From Candidatus Crickella equi (GTDB lineage Bacteria > Bacillota > Clostridia > Peptostreptococcales > Anaerovoracaceae), in the NCBI GenBank assembly GCA_018064755.1, contig JAGHUP010000006.1, positions 1-64,000 on the forward strand: a DNA stretch of 64,000 nt, written 5' to 3'. The translations under genes were made by a program, and so were the position numbers. The notes beneath the pieces were generated by a model. It saw only the letters and a program-made list of their open reading frames with translations. It was not told the origin of the DNA and did no database searches. This document shows positions 42,182 to 50,317 of this stretch, one piece after another (the first letter of the stretch is position 1; every line of letters starts with the position of its first letter).

Positions 42182-44383
42182 CTAAAGTGAGTTCTCCAAT
42201 CTATACTTCAAGCCAGTATAACGGCCATCAGCCCTGTTGTTATCTATCATCCACTGTAGGTATCTTGGATTACCAACAATTACAACCAATTTCTTGCCTC
42301 TTGTAACAGCTGTGTATAGCAAATTTCTAGTCATTAGCATTGGCGGGAACTGCCACATTGGAATGATAACTACCGGGAACTCTGAACCCTGACTCTTGTG
42401 AACTGTGACAGCATAGGCAAGATCTATTTCCTCTAGCATCTCGCCTTCATAAGTGATAAGTCTATCGTCTGAGCGAACTACCATGCTGTGTTCTTCAGCA
42501 TTTATACTCTCAACCGTTCCCATATCTCCGTTGAAGATACCTTCACCGGTCATGAAAGTTTCAGCATCTTTCCACTCAGCTGAATAGTTATTGCGGAGCT
42601 GCATCACCTTGTCGCCTTCGCGGAAAGTTCTAGCTCCAACTTTCATTTCAGCAATGCTTTCTTGAGGCGGATTAATTACTTCCTGAAGAACTGAGTTAAG
42701 AGAAGGCGCGCCCAACACTCCGCGTTTTGTCGGAGTGAGAACTTGAATGTCTTCAGCGCCGTTAACGAAGTCGTAATAACGTTCAAGCCTGCCGCCTACC
42801 ATACCTTTTATTTCTTCGAGAACCTCTTCTTCGTTAGCTTTCTGGATAACGAAGAAATCCGAATCAGCGCCGCCCAACTCAGGATATTCGCCGTTGTTAA
42901 TCTGGTGTGCATTAGAAATAATAAGACTTCCCTGTGCCTGTCTAAAGATGGCTTTGAGCCTAGCAGTGTAAATGTAATCACTAGCAATAATATCTCTTAG
43001 AACATTACCGGCTCCAACAGATGGCAGCTGATCGGCATCGCCCGTCATAATGAAAATTGTGCCATCTTTGATAGCTTCGAGGAGGCCATCCATCAACATA
43101 ATGTCAATCATTGAAGCCTCGTCGATGATGATTGCTTGATAGTCGAGCGGATTCTCGCTGTTGCGGCCAAAATACATTTCATCTTCATCCGGTGAGTATT
43201 CGTATTCGAGCAGGCGATGCACTGTCATCGCTGGCTCGCCGGACGCTTCTTCCATTCTCTTGGCAGCTCTTCCTGTTGGTGCCGCAAGAGCGACTTTCAT
43301 TTCCATTATTTTGAAAATACTGACAAGCGTATTGATGATTGTTGTCTTACCTGTTCCCGGTCCACCTGTAATTATTGTGCAATTGCCGAGGAGCGCGGAC
43401 TTGACCGCGCTGCGCTGTTCTTCGGACAGCGCAATCTCTCCGAGATTAGCCTCGGCATCATTAATTAAATTATCAATATTAGCGGGAATAATCGGCATAG
43501 ATGCACGCATCAGTCTGCGCAGATTAGCCGCTACTCTCTGCTCTGCATAGTAGTATCCATAAAGATAAACAACCGGCATTTCATCTATAACGTCAGTCTG
43601 AATTGAACCGCTGAAAGCCATCTGTAGCAGTGCATCCTTCACGCGTTCTGTCTGTGTATCCAGCAGTTCTATAACCTTCTCAATCAGAAGTTCTTCAGGC
43701 ATCAAAGTACTGCCACTTGCCGCCCAGCTTCTCAGCACATATTTAATGCCACTCTCAATTCTAAATTCTGAATCTGCATCGTATCCAATCTTGGAGGCAA
43801 TCATATCTGCCTTCTGGAAAGTCAAACCATATACATCTTCAACGAGCGAATATGGATTTTCCTTAACGATGCCCACAGACTCCTTGCCATACATTTTAAA
43901 AATCTTAACAGCATGGCTCATCTCAATTCCGAGTTCTCTTAGCTCAAGTGAGATCTGAGCGAACTCGCGAGTCTCTGCATAGGATTCTGAAATCTTAGCG
44001 AGCGTGTTCGGACCGATTCCCTTAATCTGCAGCAACATCTCCGGAGTTTCACCTATAACAACCAAACTATCTTCGCCGAATGTATCGACAATCAATTCAG
44101 CTGTCTTAGGGCCAACTCCCCTGATGTTACCAGCCGCCAAGAATTCATATATCGCATCCGCACCTTCCGGCAGCACTTCTTCATAACTTGTGAAACTAAA
44201 CTGCTCTCCGTATTTGCGATGAATAGTAAAGCTTCCATCAAGCTTATACTTAGCACCTATTTTCGGTGCATTAAAAGAACCGGCTATTCTGATTGCGCCA
44301 TCTTCCGTGTCGAAAATTGCTACAGTATAGCCGTTCTCCTCATTGTTGAATATTATCTTACCCAGCTTGCCTTCTTTGATCAT
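42182..44383 (-). CDS. recD2: ATP-dependent DNA helicase RecD2
   Basis: 733 aa. An N-terminal OB-like/HhH part (GVGPKTAELIVDTFG and IKGIGPNTLAKI) is typical of RecD2 rather than RecD. Then Walker A TGGPGTGKTT (about 338), DEASM Walker B, and the UvrD-C end AVTVHKSQGSEFP. 5'-3' helicase with roles in repair. Starts directly after the YhaM-like gene stop. Confidence 0.94.
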   Translation of the reverse strand: MIKEGKLGKIIFNNEENGYTVAIFDTEDGAIRIAGSFNAPKIGAKYKLDGSFTIHRKYGEQFSFTSYEEVLPEGADAIYEFLAAGNIRGVGPKTAELIVDTFGEDSLVVIGETPEMLLQIKGIGPNTLAKISESYAETREFAQISLELRELGIEMSHAVKIFKMYGKESVGIVKENPYSLVEDVYGLTFQKADMIASKIGYDADSEFRIESGIKYVLRSWAASGSTLMPEELLIEKVIELLDTQTERVKDALLQMAFSGSIQTDVIDEMPVVYLYGYYYAEQRVAANLRRLMRASMPIIPANIDNLINDAEANLGEIALSEEQRSAVKSALLGNCTIITGGPGTGKTTIINTLVSIFKIMEMKVALAAPTGRAAKRMEEASGEPAMTVHRLLEYEYSPDEDEMYFGRNSENPLDYQAIIIDEASMIDIMLMDGLLEAIKDGTIFIMTGDADQLPSVGAGNVLRDIIASDYIYTARLKAIFRQAQGSLIISNAHQINNGEYPELGGADSDFFVIQKANEEEVLEEIKGMVGGRLERYYDFVNGAEDIQVLTPTKRGVLGAPSLNSVLQEVINPPQESIAEMKVGARTFREGDKVMQLRNNYSAEWKDAETFMTGEGIFNGDMGTVESINAEEHSMVVRSDDRLITYEGEMLEEIDLAYAVTVHKSQGSEFPVVIIPMWQFPPMLMTRNLLYTAVTRGKKLVVIVGNPRYLQWMIDNNRADGRYTGLKYRLENSL

Positions 44384-45349
44384 TTAGAATGTTCTCTTGT
44401 ACAGCTTTCTTCCGTCCAAAGTGAAGACCTTCTCGCTGAATCCACCCGGCTCGACATTGCGAAGAGCATCCTCGAAGTCGAACATTTTGGCATCGACCAT
44501 GTCCAGGTAGTGAAGCATCTCAGCCTCTGGGAAAAGTGGTTTCTTAGGGCTTCCGAACTCTGGCTCATAATGGTGCGTAATCGCCATGTGCTCGAGCATC
44601 AGAGCCTTCTCATCATTAATTCCGAGTTCATCGCATTTCTCGCGAATTGCCGCTACACCCATGACAAGGTGTCCGAGCATTTTGCCCTCGAGAGTATACT
44701 CTGGAACAACGCCATTCTCGTCTGAATCGAGTTCGTTCAGCTTCTCAATATCATGAAGCGCAACACCTGCAAGCAGCAGATCCTTATTCAGGTTAGTGTA
44801 AACTTCGCAAGCTCTTTCGCCCATCATCATCATTCTCTTAACGTGATAGAGGAAGCCACCGTACTCCGCGTGGTGATTGCTCATAGCTGCAGGATAGTAC
44901 ATGATTCTATCCTTGCTCTCCTCATAGAATGCCATGCACAATTTCTTCAGTTCCTCGTCCTCAAACGCCTGAATTCTGCCTGTGATGTAATCCCACATTG
45001 TCTGTGACTCTTCAGGAGCGGACTTGAAGAAGTCTTCTCTATCCATCGCCTCGACCTTGAGTCTTCCAGTGATGCCATCGAGAATCAGCTGGTTATTTCC
45101 TCTGAACTCCTTGCATCTTCCGATAACGCCGATGACCATGCCGGCTTTGATGCCTGAGAATCGCTGAACCTCGTCAGCAGTTAAGCTCCACTTAACTGCC
45201 TGAATCTCGCCAGTTGCATCAGCCAATGTCATATACAGATGTCTCTTGCCCTGATTGCCATCACGAATATCTGCAACCTTAACGAGGTAGTGATCCTCAA
45301 TCAGCATTCCGTCATCTGCAACTAAATCTTTTACATAAAATGGTTTCAT
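44384..45349 (-). CDS. YhaM-like 3'-5' exoribonuclease (OB plus HD domain)
   Basis: 321 aa. Residues 15-105 form an OB-fold nucleic-acid binding domain, residues about 150-300 an HD domain (H in SNHHAEYGGFLYHV and HD in ALHDIEKL, ITHH). This is the YhaM arrangement. Coupled to recD2. Confidence 0.9.
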   Translation of the reverse strand: MKPFYVKDLVADDGMLIEDHYLVKVADIRDGNQGKRHLYMTLADATGEIQAVKWSLTADEVQRFSGIKAGMVIGVIGRCKEFRGNNQLILDGITGRLKVEAMDREDFFKSAPEESQTMWDYITGRIQAFEDEELKKLCMAFYEESKDRIMYYPAAMSNHHAEYGGFLYHVKRMMMMGERACEVYTNLNKDLLLAGVALHDIEKLNELDSDENGVVPEYTLEGKMLGHLVMGVAAIREKCDELGINDEKALMLEHMAITHHYEPEFGSPKKPLFPEAEMLHYLDMVDAKMFDFEDALRNVEPGGFSEKVFTLDGRKLYKRTF

Positions 45350-45373
45350 AATTATTCTCTTTCTCTATTCCAT

Positions 45374-45385
45374 GGACCTAGGTCC
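45374..45385. promoter_or_regulatory. 12-bp perfect palindrome upstream of the YhaM-like gene
   Basis: GGACCTAGGTCC, 25 nt before the ATG. Possible operator; partner unknown. Confidence 0.3.
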
Positions 45386-45412
45386 TATTATTTGCACTAT
45401 TATTCTAACATA

Positions 45413-45622
45413 TTACTTCCATGAAATATGTGGCTTTTTCTTCTCACGCACACACTCGGCCAGATACATATTAATTAGTGACTGATACGGAATTCCCGTC
45501 TCTTCAGCTAATTCTTTGAAGTACTTTATCGTATCCTTCTCAAGATTAATTGTTATCTGCTGTTTCATTCTCGCAGCGTAAGGATTCTTTATTGCATTCG
45601 AAAAATCATATTCATCTCTCAT
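45413..45622 (-). CDS. BrnA/CopG-like antitoxin (orphan)
   Basis: 69 aa with AAGGTGA before the ATG. Central KQQITINLEKDTIKYFKELA then TGIPYQSLINMYL is a ribbon-helix-helix DNA-binding pattern like BrnA antitoxins. No BrnT-like toxin gene is found on either side, so it is an orphan or acts with a toxin elsewhere. It has a strong promoter, as autoregulated antitoxins do. Stands beside the repeat array. Confidence 0.75.
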   Translation of the reverse strand: MRDEYDFSNAIKNPYAARMKQQITINLEKDTIKYFKELAEETGIPYQSLINMYLAECVREKKKPHISWK

Positions 45623-45684
45623 TTTGTCACCTTGCTAGTTCATACTTTTGTATCCCGCTCAAAGGTCATCTCATCTATAATTAA

Positions 45685-45713
45685 AATATAGTTATATTGT
45701 AATGTTTTGTCAA
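45685..45713 (-). promoter_or_regulatory. promoter of the antitoxin-like gene
   Basis: TTGACA (45708-45713), 17-nt spacer, TATATT (45685-45690) on the minus strand. Confidence 0.7.
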
Positions 45714-45903
45714 TTTGATTTTTCATATTTTATAATTGTGTTTTTTCCGCTCTATCAACATGTGCACATATATTAACAGAAACCTCATCACGAAATCATA
45801 CATTTCAGAACCGAATTTAAAAACATAAAAATACAAAGCCCCACATGAATTTTGCCTGTTGTGTAAAAAGCTCTTTTAAAAGTGTTAAAACAGCCCTGAT
45901 TCG

Positions 45904-46134
45904 ATTTTGTCGCTATATAGACATCCATATAAAAAATACATGCATTTTAAGGGCGTTGTTTCTGGATTTTGTCGCTATATAATCATTCAATCAAAAAGCA
46001 CATCACTAATTTGGCCTAAACCGCCTGAATTAATGATGTACTTTTATTATGCAAAGATGTATAGCGACAAAACACATACTTTCACTTAGAAAAAAGCATG
46101 TACTTTATGCATTGTCTCGTGTATAGCGACAATT
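45904..46134. repeat. symmetric array of four ~45-bp units (62-bp period, inverted arms)
   Basis: TTTTGTCGCTATATA occurs at 45905-45919 and 45967-45981, and its reverse complement core TATAGCGACAA at 46060-46070 and 46122-46132. Both pairs are 62 bp apart, and both inverted pairs share the exact centre 46019.5. The arms align without gaps over about 115 bp; besides the core, an AAAA-rich patch and TACATG follow in each unit. No ORF, no transposase. It lies between nadE (3' end) and the antitoxin-like gene. The remaining 45720-45903 is AT-rich with nothing recognisable. Confidence 0.85.
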
Positions 46135-46157
46135 ACTGGTTTTTAAACCATTGCGAG

Positions 46158-46913
46158 TTATTCAGCCTTGATTGGCAGCTCTTCCCATTTGAAGCAATCC
46201 ATAAACTTGAGCTTGAAGAGGTTAGCTTTGTGCTTCTTATCAATCTTCTCCTTGTACTCAAGATTGTCAATTTCACCTGTTCTAATGTATTTGTCGAGAG
46301 CTTCGTAAGTAAATCCGAGCTTGTCCTCGTCGCTCATACCCGACAGACCGTCAGATGGAGTTTTGTCTACGAGCACTGAAGGGAGTCCGAGTTCTCTTCC
46401 CATAGCTCTAATCTCAGCTGTTGTGAAGAATGACATTGGGCTGAAATCGCCAACGGAATCACCGTAACGAGTAGAATAACCTACCCAATCCTCGGAAAGG
46501 TTGCAAGTGTTAACAACTCTGCCGTTTTTTGACTGTGCAACTGCGTAGAGTGTGGACATTCTCAGACGTGGTGGAAGGTTGATCTCAGAATCCTTACTGA
46601 AATCGATACCGGCATCAACAATCTGCTGCTTGATGCCTTCATAACCGTCGTGAATGTTTACAATGTAATGCTCAATGCCGAGGTGGTCAACCAGAAGCAT
46701 AGACATATCCAGGTCGGACTGCTCACCGTTAGGCATCAGCACGCCAATAACTCTATCCTTGCCGAGAGCCTCTACCATGAGAGCTGCAGCGATTGAGCTG
46801 TCCTTGCCACCGCTGATTCCAAGAATAGCGTTGCAGTCAGGACCGTTCTTAGCGAACCAATCTCTAATCCATTCAACAGTAACTTGAGTTGCTTTCTTTG
46901 CGTCAAAATCCAT
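46158..46913 (-). CDS. nadE: NAD+ synthase, ammonia-dependent
   Basis: 251 aa, no glutaminase domain. P-loop of the N-type PP-ATPases SGGKDSS (34-40). Adenylates and amidates deamido-NAD with ammonia. Upstream TGATATAAT (46946-46954) is an extended -10. No terminator is clear after the stop, so its message may run into the repeat array. Confidence 0.94.
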   Translation of the reverse strand: MDFDAKKATQVTVEWIRDWFAKNGPDCNAILGISGGKDSSIAAALMVEALGKDRVIGVLMPNGEQSDLDMSMLLVDHLGIEHYIVNIHDGYEGIKQQIVDAGIDFSKDSEINLPPRLRMSTLYAVAQSKNGRVVNTCNLSEDWVGYSTRYGDSVGDFSPMSFFTTAEIRAMGRELGLPSVLVDKTPSDGLSGMSDEDKLGFTYEALDKYIRTGEIDNLEYKEKIDKKHKANLFKLKFMDCFKWEELPIKAE

Positions 46914-46963
46914 TTTTAGTTCCTCCGAATTTTAATTGTTTGTATATTATATCACTTCTTGCA

Positions 46964-47017
46964 AGGACTGTCCCAAAACTGACATTTTCGACAGAAATGG
47001 ACCGGCCCGGTTTTACA
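46964..47017 (+). repeat. REP-like repeat, family B copy 1
   Basis: 54 bp beginning AGGACTGTCCCAAAACTGAC; 49 of 54 bases match the copy at 60790-60843 (other strand). It supplies the stop codon of the 5'-nucleotidase gene. Confidence 0.85.
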
Positions 47018-48956
47018 TTTTCTTTTTAACCTTCTTACGTATCTTGCGTTCGACAAGGATGAGGAGGCCGAGCAGCAGAATTACGCCAATCATTGAGGCG
47101 ATTGTTGTGCCGCCTGGGTTCTTGATTGCTGCGAGGCCGGTTTGTTCGTATTTAACCTTGCGGCCCTGCTTATCCTGATACTTTGCAGGGATTTCTGAAA
47201 CGCCCTCTTCATTAGGTTTGAATGATGAGAGATAGTCTGCGAAAGCATACCATTCTTTTATTTCTCTGCCCTGTGCATCTACAAGTTCATAATCATAGAA
47301 ATCTGAGATTTCAGTTCCGTCCTTGTCTTTAGGTACGATCTTCAAGATGCCTCTTGTCAGGCCATTCAGCATTCCAAGCATGTTAGCCGCATACATATTG
47401 CAGCAGACTTTGTACATCTTATCGTCGTATATTTTTTCTCTGGTTCCGTCATCACGAACAATATGAACGCTTGTTACTTTGTCGAGAATTGCTCTCTTAT
47501 CGTTGAACTTGTACTCGAGTCCCGCGTAGCTCATCTTGATAGATGAAACGAGAGGTCCGAGCGAAGCGTCCAATTCAACGAGCAGCTTGAGTTCAGCGCC
47601 TGTGATATATGCCGAAAGTATTGGATGTCCGGACGAGTTGTCCTTACCTGCTCCGAGCGAACATATTTCAAAAGCGTCCGAAACGGAGATGTCGCCCTTG
47701 GTGAATGAACCTCTAATTGTACCGAGTCCTACAAGAGCAATATCAATATCATTGATGCCATTCTTTCTGGCTTCGTAGAGGTATGAATCGGCAATCAAGT
47801 CACCCATCGGATATTCATCGTGAGTCGCATACATTTCCGCTAGGCTTGTGAAGTCCCAGTTGCAGTGAGCAACAGTCTGGTCACAAGTCACACCGTACTC
47901 CGCAAGATACTCGCTATCGATCGCAGCCTTGTAAGCATCTACTTTGGGCTGAATCGACGGGTCGCTAGCAACCATTGCGTTAATTGGATCCAGTTCGTAG
48001 TTGGCAAAAGTACAGTTGCCATCCTTGTCGACAGTTGCATCCACGTAGCCCATGTATGAGAGGTACTCGCCGCTGGCAGCAATAAGAGTATTTCCTACCA
48101 TTACAGGCTCGTACAGGAAGGTGTGCGAATGTCCGCTGATGATGAGGTCGATGTCAGGACAAGCTTTGGCAAGCTCGATGTCCTCACCCTCTTCAGTGCT
48201 CTCAACTCCGCTGTGAGAGATGCAGACAATCATATCGCATTTATCCTTGAGGTATTCAACCTGAGCCGTTGCAGTCTCAACCTGATCCGCCCACTTCATT
48301 CCGGAAGTTGGAGAGTCTTCGATTGATTCAACGCCGGAGATACCGAACAATCCAATCTTCAGGCCATCCTTGGTCTTAATAATCGTATTGCCAAGATGCT
48401 TCTGTCCGGATTTCTTAACGTATTTCTTAAGTGTCTTCTGAACATATTGCTGCTCTTCAGTAAGCTCACCGCTGAAATCAAGATTGGCGCAGAGCAGCGG
48501 TGGAAGTTTATCGTTCTTGGCCATCGCTGTATTAAGCATGTCCGCGAATCCTCTACCAGCAAGATCCCATTCGTGATTGCCGATAGTTCCTGCTGTCAGG
48601 CCAACGTCTGCTAATAGGCCCAACTCAGCTGCTTCCTGAATATATCCCGCTTGGAACAAAGTTCCCTGTGAGAAGTCACCGCCATCGAGATAAATAGTGT
48701 CGTACTTAACCTCATTGGCGTGTTTCTTAAGCAGTGTAGAAAGACGCGCGATACCTCCGCGTTCGCGGATCTCGCCGTTAACATTGCCTCTTGTAACATC
48801 AACGTATGAGTGGATGTCACTTGTAAATTCAATTCTTACACTGCGCTTACTTTTCTTGGCTTTGGCTTGGTCGCTGGTTGCATCTGCGAATACTGCAGTG
48901 CCGGTTCCAACGAAGGCCATAATTGATGCAAGTGCAAGAGCAATTATTCTCTTCAT
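47013..48956 (-). CDS. surface-anchored 5'-nucleotidase/UDP-sugar hydrolase family protein
   Basis: 647 aa. Signal peptide (MKRIIALALASIMAF, cut near ADA). Metallophosphatase domain: FTSDIHSYVD, DGGDFSQG, GNHEWD, ISGHSHTF. 5'-nucleotidase C-terminal domain about 345-560. The end has a membrane helix and basic tail (LLLGLLILVERKIRKKVKKK), a C-terminal anchor without LPxTG. Dephosphorylates extracellular nucleotides for salvage. Last codons lie in a family B repeat. Overlaps yerC by 4 bp. Confidence 0.93.
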   Translation of the reverse strand: MKRIIALALASIMAFVGTGTAVFADATSDQAKAKKSKRSVRIEFTSDIHSYVDVTRGNVNGEIRERGGIARLSTLLKKHANEVKYDTIYLDGGDFSQGTLFQAGYIQEAAELGLLADVGLTAGTIGNHEWDLAGRGFADMLNTAMAKNDKLPPLLCANLDFSGELTEEQQYVQKTLKKYVKKSGQKHLGNTIIKTKDGLKIGLFGISGVESIEDSPTSGMKWADQVETATAQVEYLKDKCDMIVCISHSGVESTEEGEDIELAKACPDIDLIISGHSHTFLYEPVMVGNTLIAASGEYLSYMGYVDATVDKDGNCTFANYELDPINAMVASDPSIQPKVDAYKAAIDSEYLAEYGVTCDQTVAHCNWDFTSLAEMYATHDEYPMGDLIADSYLYEARKNGINDIDIALVGLGTIRGSFTKGDISVSDAFEICSLGAGKDNSSGHPILSAYITGAELKLLVELDASLGPLVSSIKMSYAGLEYKFNDKRAILDKVTSVHIVRDDGTREKIYDDKMYKVCCNMYAANMLGMLNGLTRGILKIVPKDKDGTEISDFYDYELVDAQGREIKEWYAFADYLSSFKPNEEGVSEIPAKYQDKQGRKVKYEQTGLAAIKNPGGTTIASMIGVILLLGLLILVERKIRKKVKKKM

Positions 48957-49246
48957 TTCTTTTCTCCAATTCTGTCGAGTGCCATTCTATATCCGCCTGG
49001 ACCATAATTCAGGCACTTGTTTACACGACTAATTGTAGCTGAACTTGCGCCAGTCTCCTTGCTAATATCGTTAAACACCTTGCCATCATCTAACATCCTG
49101 GCAACTTCAAGTCTCGCTGACAGATCAATCAGCTCCTTGATTGTCGCAACATCATCGAAGAATAGCTCACACTCTTCAGGAGTCTTAAGCGTCAATACAG
49201 CCTTATAAAACTGCTGAATATTACTCTTTTCTTTATCGCTAATCAT
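48953..49246 (-). CDS. YerC/YecD family TrpR-like regulator
   Basis: 97 aa from ATG 49244-49246 with AAGGAG; the track's longer start lacks a site. A TrpR-type helix-turn-helix is visible in DISKETGASSATISRVNKCL, and the end GPGGYRMALDRI is typical of YerC. Local regulator of the nucleotidase operon; corepressor unknown. Confidence 0.9.
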   Translation of the reverse strand: MISDKEKSNIQQFYKAVLTLKTPEECELFFDDVATIKELIDLSARLEVARMLDDGKVFNDISKETGASSATISRVNKCLNYGPGGYRMALDRIGEKK

Positions 49247-49330
49247 AGGAAATTCTCCTTCTAATAACACTAATTCGGTCACATCTATTTTACACTTTAA
49301 AGTGTTGAAGTGCAATGAACAATAAAAAAA

Positions 49331-49352
49331 GGTCAGGGTTTATACCCTGACC
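49331..49352 (-). terminator. terminator overlapping the ZIP gene end
   Basis: GGTCAGGG-TTTATA-CCCTGACC stem followed on minus by TTTTTTTATTG. The ZIP stop codon lies in the hairpin loop. Confidence 0.85.
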
Positions 49353-50191
49353 AAAACGATTCCTATTAGTATGCCAACCATTGCGGCTGCGCCCGGAGCT
49401 TTGGATTTCCACATAAGGAACGACTCTGGGAAAAGCTCGCCAAGTACAACGTATGACATTGCTCCGCTGGCAAAACTTAGCGCCAGGCATAACATCATTG
49501 GCGAAATAAGCCCGAGTCCATATCCCAGCATTGCACCAAGAATAGTCGGTGCACCGGAAAGTGCGGATACAACTACTGATTTGGTTCTATTCATTCCACC
49601 GGCAACAAGCGGAACGGACACCGCCATTCCCTCTGGTATGTTGTGAAGACCGATTACTATTGCAATAATAAGTCCTGCACTGCCACCGAGTACAGTGTGA
49701 TGACCTGCATAAGATGCTCCGATTACAATGCCTTCAGGCAGATTGTGCAAAGCGATAACGCTAGCCATTACAACACCGGCTGCGAAGAGTCCGGCCTGAT
49801 TAGTATTTCGATGCATTGTAAGGTGATCTGAGTGAATCAACTCATCGAGGTCGTCTGCAGTGAGCGGATGATCAACACCGATGTGCTGAACTTCAGGGTT
49901 GGTGTTCTTGTCAATTGCATCATTCAGAATATAAACGAGAAGGTAGCCAGCGATGATGCCCCCGAGCACCATCCAGAGCGGCATCTGGCCGTCAGCACCC
50001 ACCGGTCTGAACGCTGATGGGATGAGGTCAAAGCAAACAACAGCAAGCATGATGCCACCGGCGAATGCCAGAAGCAGACTTACTGTTTTCGAAGAGTCAC
50101 GAGTCATAACAACTCCGAGCAGGCCACCTAGGCCTGTTCCTACAACTCCCGCTATTGTTGTAATGATGACTACCCACCAGAACATTGACAT
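49340..50191 (-). CDS. ZIP family metal transporter
   Basis: 283 aa from ATG 50189-50191 (GGAGG 8 nt upstream). Eight helices expected; metal-site motifs HNLPEG and HNIPEG in the fourth and fifth helices are those of ZupT-type ZIP proteins. A cytosolic loop between helices 3 and 4 contains several His (HIGVDH, HSDHLTMH). Imports Zn2+ or Fe2+/Mn2+. Confidence 0.93.
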   Translation of the reverse strand: MSMFWWVVIITTIAGVVGTGLGGLLGVVMTRDSSKTVSLLLAFAGGIMLAVVCFDLIPSAFRPVGADGQMPLWMVLGGIIAGYLLVYILNDAIDKNTNPEVQHIGVDHPLTADDLDELIHSDHLTMHRNTNQAGLFAAGVVMASVIALHNLPEGIVIGASYAGHHTVLGGSAGLIIAIVIGLHNIPEGMAVSVPLVAGGMNRTKSVVVSALSGAPTILGAMLGYGLGLISPMMLCLALSFASGAMSYVVLGELFPESFLMWKSKAPGAAAMVGILIGIVLVRV

Positions 50192-50284
50192 AAAACGAAC
50201 CTCCGTCAAATTTTAATTCCTATCAATCTTGTTGGTTATATTATAGTTAGTCATCTCTAACTTTTCAAGGGGTAAAATAAAAAT

Positions 50285-50310
50285 AGAGGACCGAAGTCCT
50301 CTTTTTTTGC
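50285..50310. terminator. terminator between ZIP and DUF975 genes
   Basis: AGAGGAC-CGAA-GTCCTCT stem; T-run on the plus strand, AT-rich on minus (TATTTTTATTTT). Ends the DUF975 gene on the minus strand. Confidence 0.75.
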
Positions 50311-50317
50311 GATTTGA

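Noticed and set aside
45907-46089. 60-codon ORF in the repeat array
   Set aside because: It is made of the repeat units themselves, with no ribosome site and no homology pattern.
45904-46134. CRISPR array
   Set aside because: Only four units, in inverted orientation, with conserved rather than variable spacers and no cas genes.
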